Origin: Paenibacillus alvei DSM 29
GTDB taxonomy: Bacteria > Bacillota > Bacilli > Paenibacillales > Paenibacillaceae
Assembly: GCF_000293805.1 (NCBI RefSeq)
Contig: NZ_AMBZ01000023.1
Coordinates: forward strand, 1-64,000
Length of the DNA stretch: 64,000 nucleotides
Reading direction: 5' to 3'
Shown here one piece after another: positions 42,230-50,859 of this stretch (positions within the stretch are counted from its first letter, which is position 1; each line of letters begins with the position of its first letter). The translations under genes and the position numbers were made by a program. The notes beneath the pieces were generated by a model, which searched no databases, had not been told where the DNA came from, and was given only the letters and a program-made list of their open reading frames with translations.

Positions 42230-42466
42230 ATGGAAACTTTATACGTAATTGCACTCTGGCATGAGGGTGATCAATACGCGTTTGCAGTGGTGGGAGAAAC
42301 ACAAGAAGAAGCCAAAGCAGCTGCCATTGATAGAATGATCAACGAACATGAGTTAGAAGAGAACGTAAGTATTGAATATGATCCAGAAATGTCCTTTGAA
42401 ATTACGGAGGCTGGAGATATTGCAGGAAACTGTTATGACATTCGTTTATCTAAGCAAAATCTATAG
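42230..42466 (+). CDS. Hypothetical acidic 78-residue protein
   Basis: ATG 42230 behind GAGGAGG, directly after element B. Acidic with a central helix (QEEAKAAAIDRMINEHELEE). No family was recognised. It is followed by a perfect hairpin. Confidence 0.6.
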   Translation: METLYVIALWHEGDQYAFAVVGETQEEAKAAAIDRMINEHELEENVSIEYDPEMSFEITEAGDIAGNCYDIRLSKQNL

Positions 42467-42486
42467 GCACTTACTGATTAAACTTA

Positions 42487-42510
42487 GGAGGCCATCTTAA
42501 GATGGCCTCC
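42487..42510 (+). terminator. Perfect 10-bp hairpin
   Basis: GGAGGCCATC-TTAA-GATGGCCTCC. No T run follows, so termination may be partial. Confidence 0.6.
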
Positions 42511-42557
42511 AGTAACAAAATAAGTTACTGATTTTACATTGCTAGGGGGTCCTTTTT

Positions 42558-43946
42558 ATGCGTCCCATTTGTCTAATTCGGAATATTCGTACAGGTTATC
42601 ACAAAGGAAACACACGGCTATTCCTCGAGCCGACCGTACTTGAAGCTGCTGGATTTCAAGTAGGAGAAGGTGTGCGACACATTATACAGGAAAGAACATT
42701 CATTATTACACGTGCTGAAGACACAAAGAAGATAATCAGTAAACGAAAACGTCCAAGTTGGGCGCATGAGAGACCTTTATACGATGCGTGCAGCAAGGAA
42801 ATCACTCTTGTTTTTCGAGAACGAGAATATGTAGATTTGTTAGTCAGCGACGGTATGATTGTCATCCGTCCAATGCGCTCTTTTGACTTGTTTGTTATTG
42901 AAAAACCGATGCTGCAAGGAAACGATCTAAAGAAGCTACGGTTATATTCGGCTCCTTGCGGGGGCGGAATGGCCACAGCAGCTTTATGTGATACAGGATT
43001 CTATGAAGCCGTTGGTGCTTTAGATGTATGGTCAGTTGCGGTAGATGCATACCTAAGAAATTTCGGTTCGGGATATGTTTATCTAGGGGATTTAAAAACA
43101 AAACACCCTGATTATATACCATCTGCAGATGTTTGTTGGTTAAGTCCAAATTGTACTCGTTTTTCTTCTCTCGGTGGACAAGATGGGGGAATTACGGAGG
43201 GACACGGTCCACATTATGCAAGGATTGTGCTGGCTACAGGAGCGGAAGTAGTTATGATCGAGCAAGTTCCGCAGTACTTCCAATCACGATCATATCAGCA
43301 TCTTAAAATGCTGTTAAGTCCGTTCTTCCCGTTTTCATATGAAACAATAATCAATGCGCATGATCTAGGCAGCGTTGCATCTCGTAAAAGGGGATACGCC
43401 GTTTTCTTTCGAGAGGAACATCCATTTCAATGGCCAGAGTTGCCTAAAACACTTGAACACCGTCGGAAGACAGTAGGGCAAGTGATCGGGAGAGAGTGGG
43501 AGTCCGGCAATTGGAAGCCAATTACCGGTACTGTGATGGAGGGGCTATTGAATAAGTCCGGAAACAATAATTTCAAGGCGGAAAAGAATCATACGCTTGT
43601 AAGCCTTGAAGGTAAGCTCGTATCAGCTTTCACACTTAATTATCAAAAAACACAAGTAACTTCAAGTTACTTAAAGCATCCTGAGTCCGATCGTTGGCGG
43701 TTGTTCCGTTCTGATGAGATGATGCGGCTTATGTCCCTACCGGATTCTTATGAGTTTCCAGAGTTCATGGGAGAAGGAGATCGAATTAAACTTATTGGCC
43801 AAAGTGTGGACGGGGGTGTGGTGAAAGCGATTGGAATTGAAGTTGCTGCAGCGATTATGAACAAACGTTTACGAGATATTGTTGGCTTGAAGCAAAATCA
43901 AACAAGCATTCGAGAAGTGGATGGCCAATATACCTTTCAGTTTTGA
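42558..43946 (+). CDS. AbrB-like plus C5-cytosine methyltransferase-like protein with variant motifs
   Basis: 462 residues. The first 110 form a beta-rich region (FLEPTVLEAAGFQVGEGVRH, AbrB/SpoVT-like). The methyltransferase part starts at about residue 130 with YSAPCGGGMATAAL (motif I). Motif IV reads SPNCTRFSS rather than SPPCQGFS, motif VI EQVPQY rather than ENV, and motif VIII SRKRGYAVFF, so this is a diverged member that keeps the catalytic Cys. A C-terminal recognition and late-motif region follows. The variant motifs and the adjacent PAPS-reductase-like gene hint at unusual DNA modification; this is inference. Confidence 0.75.
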   Translation: MRPICLIRNIRTGYHKGNTRLFLEPTVLEAAGFQVGEGVRHIIQERTFIITRAEDTKKIISKRKRPSWAHERPLYDACSKEITLVFREREYVDLLVSDGMIVIRPMRSFDLFVIEKPMLQGNDLKKLRLYSAPCGGGMATAALCDTGFYEAVGALDVWSVAVDAYLRNFGSGYVYLGDLKTKHPDYIPSADVCWLSPNCTRFSSLGGQDGGITEGHGPHYARIVLATGAEVVMIEQVPQYFQSRSYQHLKMLLSPFFPFSYETIINAHDLGSVASRKRGYAVFFREEHPFQWPELPKTLEHRRKTVGQVIGREWESGNWKPITGTVMEGLLNKSGNNNFKAEKNHTLVSLEGKLVSAFTLNYQKTQVTSSYLKHPESDRWRLFRSDEMMRLMSLPDSYEFPEFMGEGDRIKLIGQSVDGGVVKAIGIEVAAAIMNKRLRDIVGLKQNQTSIREVDGQYTFQF

Positions 43947-44024
43947 AAATAAGGTAGTCCGACTTTAAGAAGAGCTCCATAGAGTCGGAAGTAGTTTAAT
44001 TATTTCATGGGGGAGGGGCGGCTT

Positions 44025-45083
44025 ATGGACGTAGCTGAACAAATGGTTCTTTCATTTACTGACATCGATAAACACTACGATCAACTGCTTCCTTTAAATG
44101 AATATGATGTTGTCATTCTTAATCTATCAGGTGGAGCTGACTCCATGGGATGTTTGTTCCACCTGAAGAATGCAGGGTTGGATTTTTCTAAACTTGAGAT
44201 TTGGCATCAATGTGTAGATGGTAAAGCCGATACGTATAAAGAATTTTGGGATTGGCCATGTACCGAGGGGTACATCGAAAGTGTTGCAAGGTATTTCAAT
44301 GTTCCTTTGTACTATCAATGGCGAGATAAAGGGATATACGGGGAACTTATGAGGGAGAACCGTTTAACGGGAGATGTTTTCTATTCAGAAAATTCGAAAA
44401 TAATACGTCTTCCAACTAAAAAGGGTTCTCAGAGTACCCGGCGTAAATTTCCAGCTCAAAGTTCGGATCTCCGATATCGGTGGTGTAGTGCAGCTGCAAA
44501 AGCAGATCCAGCTCGAAGGGTATTAAACAATAATCCTCGTTTAAAAGGAACACGACAGAAGCCCAAGAAAATCCTTTTTATTACTGGTGAGCGCCGCACT
44601 GAAGGAGGGAACCGTTCAGAATATTTAAAGTTTGAAGTCCATAAGTCCACTACACGTGAAAGAATTGTCCATCACTGGCGTCCTGTTATAGATGAATCAA
44701 AAGCAGATATGTTCGAGTTACATAAAGAGTTCTCTATTATGCCTCATCCAGCTTATTATCTGGGTTTCGGACGAGTTTCTTGCATGGGCTGCGTTTTTTC
44801 AACCTCTCATCATTGGAGTACTATACAACTTCTTTCCCCGGAGCGATTCAATCAATTTGTTGAAACCGAATTAGAAATAAATCACACGATAGATTGCAAG
44901 ATGTCTCTCATAGAGAAAGCTAAAAAAGGGGATTTAGCCAAAGTATTACCTTTAGGTGATCCAATGCTAGAAAAATGGATTCAATTGGCCATGAAGAAGG
45001 ATTTCACTGTTAACGATCTGATTATGGAAGAATGGACCCCACCAATCGGAGCACATCGTGGGTGTGATGGTGGCCCATCTTAA
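44025..45083 (+). CDS. PAPS-reductase/PP-loop family protein
   Basis: 352 residues from ATG 44025 behind GGGGGAGGGG. The PP-loop LSGGADSMG binds ATP-like nucleotides; YRWCSAAAKADPARR matches the RWC..lK motif of phosphoadenosine-phosphosulfate reductase relatives, and SCMGCVFS gives a late Cys pair. Plasmid and phage relatives include DndC-like sulfur-transfer enzymes, but no dndBDE genes are seen here. It lies 80 nt after the variant methyltransferase, probably in one operon; a shared role in nucleic-acid modification is a guess. Confidence 0.75.
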   Translation: MDVAEQMVLSFTDIDKHYDQLLPLNEYDVVILNLSGGADSMGCLFHLKNAGLDFSKLEIWHQCVDGKADTYKEFWDWPCTEGYIESVARYFNVPLYYQWRDKGIYGELMRENRLTGDVFYSENSKIIRLPTKKGSQSTRRKFPAQSSDLRYRWCSAAAKADPARRVLNNNPRLKGTRQKPKKILFITGERRTEGGNRSEYLKFEVHKSTTRERIVHHWRPVIDESKADMFELHKEFSIMPHPAYYLGFGRVSCMGCVFSTSHHWSTIQLLSPERFNQFVETELEINHTIDCKMSLIEKAKKGDLAKVLPLGDPMLEKWIQLAMKKDFTVNDLIMEEWTPPIGAHRGCDGGPS

Positions 45084-45098
45084 AACGGAGGAATAGAG

Positions 45099-45451
45099 AT
45101 GAATTTGGTAACTATGAGACTGAAGCAATTCTTTGCTAAAAAAAATATTGTCCATAGACAATATATCATTGAGTACAAAGGAGCCGACTGTGTTATTGAA
45201 TCTGACTACGTAATTCGTAAAATTCTTGAGGCAAACGCCGAGGATCAGGACGCAATATGGAATGAGCTCAGTGCCTATGAAGGTGACATTCATGAATATT
45301 TGAGTCGCATAGCAACGGGATATGTGTTTGCTGAAAGAATAGTAGAGCTCAATTCCATTGAAGATGTACTGAAAGGAGGTGCAGATACACAATTTTTCTT
45401 TACTAGACTGAGTGTAGAACAAAAATTGAAATTTCGTTATTTAGAAATGCT
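45099..45451 (+). pseudogene. Hypothetical gene, 5' part, interrupted by an IS4-family element
   Basis: Starts at ATG 45099 behind CGGAGG. The open frame now runs into the element (to 45479). Removing the element and one copy of its 7-bp duplication (AAATGCT) joins FRYLEML to LSEELIQKIAASNTPDFVDE and on to TAA 47166, giving an intact protein of about 152 residues. The original protein is helical and acidic, with no family recognised. It followed the PAPS-reductase-like gene by 15 nt, so the insertion hit the end of that operon. Confidence 0.78.
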
Positions 45452-47059
45452 CTGGACAGTGAAAAGTTCTAACGCTTAAGAAGCCAGAAAATCGGCAGCA
45501 GAATCAGGTGTTTCTTGCTTGGAACGAATTATTTGGGTTATGGATAAGTGTGGATTTTGGGCAAACAGGCGAAAAATCGACTTGCGCAAATAAGCCGCTA
45601 CCGTCGCTTCCGAGACGATGGACTTGGACGGTGTACGCAAATAGCGGAAGAACAGCGCAGGCGTTTTACCGGAAAAGCGTAAAGCGATCAACTGCACGAT
45701 GCCCGTGGCGATGACGCTGCACATCACGAAGCCTTCGACGGCCTGAAGGGTCAACCGAATCCGATGCCGATCCGACTCGCTCTTCACTTGCTCCAGCGGA
45801 TCGCTTTCGCCTTTGCGGCGGTAACGATTCAGCTTGGGCATCGATGCGCTCCAGAAGCGATAGCCGAATGCGCCGATCACTTGCTTCATTTCCCGAAACG
45901 TACATTCGATCTTGAACCGGTAGCCGTACAATTCGACGATCTCCGCGGCCGTAAGCGACAGATCGGTACTGACGAGAATGGCAAGGCGGTCACCGTGTCG
46001 AACGAGAACAAAGCGCAGTTTCTGGTAGAGGCCTTGCCCCCATAACAAATCCAGGCACAGGAAGGAAACGATCTCTTCCTTGCCGTAGAGAGTCACGGTG
46101 GCGGTTTGAAAATCGGCTGCGCGCGTTTGGAACAACTCAGCCAGCTTCAGCATCTTGCCTTTCTTCGGCGGACGACCGGGCCCCGACTTCTTCGGTGCAG
46201 GCTTTTCGTAGGCAACTGCATTCATTTTGGCTTTCGTAACGATGTGCATGGATCCATTGCCTTCGGCCAGCCGCTGCAGCGCGGGGATGGACAGGAAATA
46301 CCGGTCCAGCAGGAGCAACGCTCCGCCGAAGGTACGCGCGGCGACGAAGGCCTGCTCGATCAGCTGCACAACATGGGAGCCATGGCGCTGCTCAGCATCG
46401 CCCGTCCAGTTGAAGATGGCTTTCACACCGTCCTGCAAGTTTATGAACAAGGGCAGGCAGAACCACTTGTGCCGTGTGCCCGCCAGAATGCCGATGGCGC
46501 CAAACAGATGACCGAAGATGTATTCGCCCTTGGAGACATTTTCGGATTCCTGATGCAGCTTCTTCACGCCCGGCATATGCCGTCCTTCCTTGGCCTGCTT
46601 CACGCCGTCGCCGACGAACACAACCCTTCCGCGCACGCGCATAAGCGGGGCCGAGCGGTTAACGACTCCCTGCCAAGCAAGCCGCATTGAATCCAATGAC
46701 CATGCGGAGGAACGAAAGAAATGAAGCATCGATTCATAATGACGCGGATCGAGCGTCAGATCCCGGACGATGGAAGTGACACCGAGATGATCGGAACGGA
46801 CCATCAAACCGACAACGATGACTACGAACCACTCGAAGGCGGCGGCGCGCGAGAAACAAGCACGAAAGGCAGACAAAATCTCATTTATAAATTTCAACAT
46901 GGTATGGTCGGTCGCGACGAAATCGGGTAAACTAACAGAGTAACCCTTTCTGCGATCTGATCTCCTTTCTGACTTAGGAACCGTAAGGATACCACAGATT
47001 CGTCCGATTGGGTTATTTTTCTATGCGATCATTTTCAACGAGAACTTTTAACTGTCCAG
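45452..47059 (-). mobile_element. IS4-family insertion sequence, 1608 bp
   Basis: Left end CTGGACAGTGAAAAGTTCT and right end (reversed) CTGGACAGTTAAAAGTTCT match over 18 of 19 bases. The 7-bp target duplication AAATGCT lies at 45445-45451 and 47060-47066. The inside is visibly richer in G+C than the surroundings, pointing to a recent arrival from another host. It carries one transposase gene. Confidence 0.9.
45476..46900 (-). CDS. IS4-family transposase
   Basis: 474 residues, DDE type. The family signature Y-2-R-3-E-6-K is exact in YGYRFKIECTFREMK. Earlier acidic sites fit FVGDGVKQAKEG (first Asp region) and LLLDRYFL (second). The frame is intact, so the element may still move. ATG 46900 is near the right end as expected. 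The plus-strand open frames here are shadows in G+C-rich DNA. Confidence 0.92.
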   Translation of the reverse strand: MLKFINEILSAFRACFSRAAAFEWFVVIVVGLMVRSDHLGVTSIVRDLTLDPRHYESMLHFFRSSAWSLDSMRLAWQGVVNRSAPLMRVRGRVVFVGDGVKQAKEGRHMPGVKKLHQESENVSKGEYIFGHLFGAIGILAGTRHKWFCLPLFINLQDGVKAIFNWTGDAEQRHGSHVVQLIEQAFVAARTFGGALLLLDRYFLSIPALQRLAEGNGSMHIVTKAKMNAVAYEKPAPKKSGPGRPPKKGKMLKLAELFQTRAADFQTATVTLYGKEEIVSFLCLDLLWGQGLYQKLRFVLVRHGDRLAILVSTDLSLTAAEIVELYGYRFKIECTFREMKQVIGAFGYRFWSASMPKLNRYRRKGESDPLEQVKSESDRHRIRLTLQAVEGFVMCSVIATGIVQLIALRFSGKTPALFFRYLRTPSKSIVSEATVAAYLRKSIFRLFAQNPHLSITQIIRSKQETPDSAADFLAS

Positions 47060-47166
47060 AAATGCTATTGAGCGAAGAATTGATTCAGAAAATAGCAGCA
47101 TCCAATACACCGGATTTTGTAGATGAAGCTTTCCGCTCTATCGCAGAAGATTTATACAACCAGTAA
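47060..47166 (+). pseudogene. 3' part of the gene interrupted by the IS4-family element
   Basis: Begins with the second copy of AAATGCT and reads LSEELIQKIAASNTPDFVDE, then AFRSIAEDLYNQ to TAA 47166 in register with the 5' part at 45099-45451. Confidence 0.75.
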
Positions 47167-47207
47167 AAGCATAAGTGAGTCTAATCATGAAAGGTTGGGT
47201 GGGTTAA

Positions 47208-47417
47208 ATGAAACGACAAACAACCAGACATGACATCTTAGACGAGGAACAAGTGCTTAAAAGAGAATTGGAAGAGCAGCGACGTAAAATGGAGGATACT
47301 GCTAATGGAATCCCTCTTTGCCATCCTTCAGTAGTTAAAGAATCCGAGGCATTGGATCAAAAGATACTTTCACTTATGCATTTGAAGAAAAAGAAAGGCC
47401 AACCATCTCGCGAATAG
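47208..47417 (+). CDS. Spo0E-like protein
   Basis: 69 residues. KRELEEQRRKMEDTANGIPL followed by CHPSVVKESEALDQKILSLM matches the small helical Spo0E fold with its S-x-x-LD motif (here SEALD). Family members dephosphorylate the sporulation regulator Spo0A~P. A plasmid copy could delay sporulation of the host. ATG 47208; upstream site GGTGGG is modest. A GGGGAGTAA/TTACTCCCC hairpin follows. Confidence 0.65.
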   Translation: MKRQTTRHDILDEEQVLKRELEEQRRKMEDTANGIPLCHPSVVKESEALDQKILSLMHLKKKKGQPSRE

Positions 47418-47422
47418 TTGGC

Positions 47423-47460
47423 CAGGGGAGTAAAACTTTTAGCGCGGAGTCTTACTCCCC
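47423..47460 (+). terminator. Hairpin after the Spo0E-like gene
   Basis: GGGGAGTAA (47423-47431) pairs with TTACTCCCC (47450-47458); weak T tract after it. Confidence 0.6.
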
Positions 47461-47520
47461 TTCATGATATCAAAGTTCATTAAATGCTTCAATTATGAGC
47501 ATATCCATGGAGGGAAACAT

Positions 47521-48192
47521 ATGCAATTGGTACGTGAAGACTGGAAACTTTTCCGAAACATTGAAACATTGTGTCAGAAAGCAGGAGTACATCGACAATT
47601 CATTCCACAGCTTGTTGTGAAAGAATTAGTCGATAATGCATTGGATGCAACTGGAGACTGTAAGCTTGAATTAGTTGACCATAGAAGCTTCAGAGTAACG
47701 GATTACGGGGATGGTATTGATCCGGAATGGCTGCAGGAATATTTCTCAATCAATCGGCCGATGATTTCTTCGAAATTACTTCGTCTGCCAAGCCGTGGAG
47801 CGCTTGGGAATGGGCTTCGTGTCGTTACAGGCGCAGTCATTGCAACAGGGGGGGAACTTACTGTTACGACAAGGGGAAAAGTTTACAAGATAATTCCCTT
47901 AGACGATGGCACAAGCGTCAAGGAGTTAATTGGAGTTAGTGAACACATGGGTACTTCCGTCCTCGTTCAACTCGGTATGTCAATTAGTGAATCAACTTTA
48001 CGGTGGGGTAATCTAGCAATAACATTTAGTAAACAGGGGACGATGTATAAAGGTAAATCATCACCTTATTGGTATACTTCAGAAGCGTTTTTCGAATTAA
48101 TCAATGCAGCAAATATGACACTAGAAGAAGAAATCAACCGAGATCATCCAATGCTTACAGAACTATTACGGTGTCCACTGGATAAGAACTAA
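47521..48192 (+). CDS. Topoisomerase VIII-like, part 1: GHKL ATPase domain
   Basis: 223 residues from ATG 47521 behind GGAGG. The GHKL ATP site is clear: VVKELVDNALDATGD (N-box), TDYGDGIDPEW (G1) and PSRGALGNGLRVV (G2), as in topoisomerase VI subunit B. The protein stops just after this domain, without the transducer domain. That domain, together with the A subunit, is found in the +1 frame directly downstream; the two frames overlap from 48125 to 48192. The two features are best read as one split gene. Confidence 0.8.
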   Translation: MQLVREDWKLFRNIETLCQKAGVHRQFIPQLVVKELVDNALDATGDCKLELVDHRSFRVTDYGDGIDPEWLQEYFSINRPMISSKLLRLPSRGALGNGLRVVTGAVIATGGELTVTTRGKVYKIIPLDDGTSVKELIGVSEHMGTSVLVQLGMSISESTLRWGNLAITFSKQGTMYKGKSSPYWYTSEAFFELINAANMTLEEEINRDHPMLTELLRCPLDKN

Positions 48193-48232
48193 TGATTTCT
48201 CTTTTAAGGACGCTGAGTCCTTACTTGAATGC

Positions 48233-49735
48233 ATGCGAGAATATATCAAAGTACCAGCTTCAAAGGCACTAGGAGAAGTTGGCGATTGCTTTGCGGATGC
48301 TGAGCATTGCAAAAAAACAGGAACTTTTATGATCAACTCAGAACGAGGCCATTGTGAAGCTCAGATTCCGATCGTTGTAGAAGCTTGGGCAAGTATCAAG
48401 AAGGGGGACAATAAACGATCCTCATTAACGATCTGTGTAAATAAATCACCTGTAACAGCTGATGTAAATGTATATACGAAGCAAGCCTCCACTACGATGT
48501 GGGGAGGAGGTTTACACATTGAAGTGAAAAGTAGACCAGCTGATTTTTATGTGAACATCATCACCCCCTATATGCCGATTACAAGTGACGGGAAGGCCCC
48601 GGACTTTAGGCCAATGTCAGAAGAGATTGAATTAGCAATTAAACGCGCTGTATCTAAGGCACGGAAAGCTAACCAGGATGAGATGACAGGAGGGCGCAAC
48701 GAAAGACAAATTGTACTGGACAATTTACCTGCAGCTATTGCTAAAACGAGTGGGAACGGAGCTTTCATTTTTAGTCAGCGGCAACTGTACTACGCGATTC
48801 GTCCTTACATAATGGACGCATTTGATGGTAAACAACCGAACTATACATACTTCTGCCAAATCATAACGGATTACGAAGCAATGTATGGAGATATACCAGG
48901 GATGTATCGAGATCCGCGCGGAACACTTTATCATCCTCATACTGGAGAAGAAATACCTTTAGGTACCATCGCTGTACAAGATTATAATCGACCGCGCTGG
49001 ACATTTAATAAAATTATTTTTATTGAGAAGGAGGGGTACTTTGCAAGTTTGAGAGATGTAGGTTTTCCGGAGAAGTATGATTGCGCACTTTTATCAAGTA
49101 AAGGGTATGCTTCTCGAGCTGTAAAAGATTTATTCGATCTTTTAGGAGAAACGGATGAAGAGATTCAATTTTTCTGTGTGCATGATGCAGACGCTGCTGG
49201 TACTAAGATTTTCGAGACATTGCAGGAGGCTACAAATGCCCGTCCTGGTCGTAAAGTAAAAGTTATTAATCTTGGACTCGATCCAGAAGAAGCCTGCGAA
49301 ATGGGCCTACAGATCGAGACGTTTGAAAGTGAACGTCGTCGTCCTGTAGCTAATTATGTTTCTTACTATTGGAGTGATTGGCTGCAATCTAATCGTGTTG
49401 AATTAAACGCAATGAGTACGCCACATTTCATTGAGTGGCTGGAGAGTAAGATGGAAGAACACGGCGTAGGAAAGGTTATTCCTACTGATGATGTTCTAAC
49501 CAAAGCGTTAGAAGAGAGTACAGAGCAGCTGATACGCTCCCAGGTCATGAATGAGATACTTCAACAAAACCATTATGAAGAACTTGTGCAGCAAGAATTA
49601 AGTCATTCCAAGGAGATAATTGAGCATGCCAAAAAGGATCTTCGAAGAAAAGTAAGTACAAAACTTGAACTTAAACCATTGAATCGTTGGGATGCACCAA
49701 TTAATGAGATGGCCATAGATTTAATTAGCAAATAA
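48233..49735 (+). CDS. Topoisomerase VIII-like, part 2: transducer plus Spo11/TopoVI-A domain
   Basis: The frame is open from 48125, and ATG 48233 lacks a ribosome site, so this part was probably joined to the previous one. The first 170 residues resemble the TopoVI-B transducer (VVEAWASIKKGDNKRSSLTI, FYVNIITPYMPITSDGK). The A part follows: FIFSQRQLYYAIRPYI with the catalytic Tyr, then a Toprim domain with VHDADAAGTKIFE and NLGLDPEEACEMGL. Fused B-A order is typical of topoisomerase VIII, a type IIB enzyme of plasmids. Joined length is about 740 residues. Confidence 0.8.
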   Translation: MREYIKVPASKALGEVGDCFADAEHCKKTGTFMINSERGHCEAQIPIVVEAWASIKKGDNKRSSLTICVNKSPVTADVNVYTKQASTTMWGGGLHIEVKSRPADFYVNIITPYMPITSDGKAPDFRPMSEEIELAIKRAVSKARKANQDEMTGGRNERQIVLDNLPAAIAKTSGNGAFIFSQRQLYYAIRPYIMDAFDGKQPNYTYFCQIITDYEAMYGDIPGMYRDPRGTLYHPHTGEEIPLGTIAVQDYNRPRWTFNKIIFIEKEGYFASLRDVGFPEKYDCALLSSKGYASRAVKDLFDLLGETDEEIQFFCVHDADAAGTKIFETLQEATNARPGRKVKVINLGLDPEEACEMGLQIETFESERRRPVANYVSYYWSDWLQSNRVELNAMSTPHFIEWLESKMEEHGVGKVIPTDDVLTKALEESTEQLIRSQVMNEILQQNHYEELVQQELSHSKEIIEHAKKDLRRKVSTKLELKPLNRWDAPINEMAIDLISK

Positions 49736-49752
49736 TACTTTATATATGACAA

Positions 49753-49787
49753 AAAGTCCAAGCTGTTAGAAAATAGCTTGGACTTTC
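49753..49787 (+). terminator. Intrinsic terminator
   Basis: AAGTCCAAGCT pairs with AGCTTGGACTT across a 9-nt loop, followed by a short T tract. Confidence 0.85.
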
Positions 49788-49815
49788 TACTTCCATGCTC
49801 AAATTGTCATTTCCG

Positions 49816-49863
49816 TTTATCCACAAGGTAGGAAGATGAACGTTCAATTCTGTTGTGGATAAA
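49816..49863. promoter_or_regulatory. Inverted pair of consensus DnaA boxes (origin candidate)
   Basis: TTATCCACA at 49817-49825 and its complement TGTGGATAA at 49854-49862, both perfect matches to the DnaA box. They form an 11-bp inverted repeat (TTTATCCACAA/TTGTGGATAAA). A further near-consensus box TTATGCACA lies at 51635-51643. A role in replication start is inferred. Confidence 0.55.
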
Positions 49864-49979
49864 TCGAATTTTGGCATATTCCGACTTCTTTTTTTTGTTC
49901 AGTGTGATATCATGAATCACATAGGACTTACTTAATCGACATAAACTTAATAAAAAAGCCATTAAGTTCAGGCGGAATT

Positions 49980-50408
49980 AAGAAGCTACCAACTTCTTAA
50001 TCTGCTCATCCGAAGGATTGTTCGGGAACAGGCCATAAACTCAATGACTCTTTTAACGTTTTTAGCGTAACGCTATATGCGTTCATTGTACCATTACGGT
50101 CCCTTCTAATCAAGAGACTAAGGGTTCATGTTTAAGAGAAAATTGAGAGATTCTCAGATCTATTTTTGAATCTACAATGCCCTGTATTCCGCGCTATTTC
50201 GGATGCAGGGCTTTTATTGTTCCTAAGGTAATTCACTCTCTTTGAGAGGTTTTACATAAATAAAAAACCTAGCTTACCAGGCTAGGTTCGTATGAGAGAG
50301 AAGACTTAATTTTGACCTTCCATAGTAGACTACCAATCTACTTGGAGAACGAGACTTTCTAAGTTACCAGCTTAGAAGTCAATTGAGTAACAATCGGCTA
50401 CCAACCGA
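49980..50408 (+). repeat. Five hairpins with the same 7-base loop YTACCAR
   Basis: AAGAAG-CTACCAA-CTTCTT (49980), CCTAGC-TTACCAG-GCTAGG (50268), GTAGA-CTACCAA-TCTAC (50325), TCTAAG-TTACCAG-CTTAGA (50358) and TCGG-CTACCAA-CCGA (50394). Stems differ in sequence but all pair perfectly and every loop is 7 nt. Such arrays usually serve as repeated binding sites on RNA or single-stranded DNA. No gene runs through it. Confidence 0.65.
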
Positions 50409-50493
50409 GAGCTACTAACAACTAGAAAACAAAACTTAAAACAAAAACAAAACTAAATATTACAAATTTCCAGAAGCTCCGAAGGCACCTTTT

Positions 50494-50724
50494 TTGAAAA
50501 AAGCGTACTATCGAGGGCCTAGCTTTTTATTGTCAAAATTAAGTTATGAAGTGATTATAGCAGTCCTAGAGAATCAATTCAATAGGTTAATCGACTTTGA
50601 TGTACATAATTCGACACAGTACGACATATTTTACCGCTATATCTATAAAGTTCCTACTTTTCGTCTGATTCTTCGGATTCATAGTGACGATTCATGTCGT
50701 TCTATTTATTCATATAATTTGTGA
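50494..50724 (+). CDS. Doubtful 76-residue open frame
   Basis: TTG 50494 without a clear ribosome site. The sequence (SKLSYEVIIAVLENQFNRLI...) has a plausible composition but no recognised family. A segment near its start (TCGAGGGCCTAGCTTTTTATTG) recurs in diverged form at about 50807-50829, so the region may instead be repeat-derived. Confidence 0.2.
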   Translation: MKKAYYRGPSFLLSKLSYEVIIAVLENQFNRLIDFDVHNSTQYDIFYRYIYKVPTFRLILRIHSDDSCRSIYSYNL

Positions 50725-50859
50725 CCTAAGTAGCAAGTTAGAATTGCGAAAAATAATACAAATCTCATAGAACGCGCTCGATCTCATTTTTTGAAAAATA
50801 GATGTCGAGGGCTTAGTTTCCTATTGCCTTTTTCGAGAATAGGACAAGCTCGATGAGCC

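Noticed and set aside
42558-45083. Complete Dnd phosphorothioation system
   Set aside because: Only one PP-loop PAPS-reductase-like gene is present; no dndA, dndB, dndD or dndE relatives are nearby.
45508-46930. Long plus-strand open frames inside the IS4 element
   Set aside because: Shadows of the minus-strand transposase in G+C-rich sequence; the transposase frame has all family motifs.
49980-50040. C-terminal fragment of a minus-strand gene (GLFPNNPSDEQIKKLVAS)
   Set aside because: Only about 20 codons are open and no start exists; the same bases form one of the conserved-loop hairpins.
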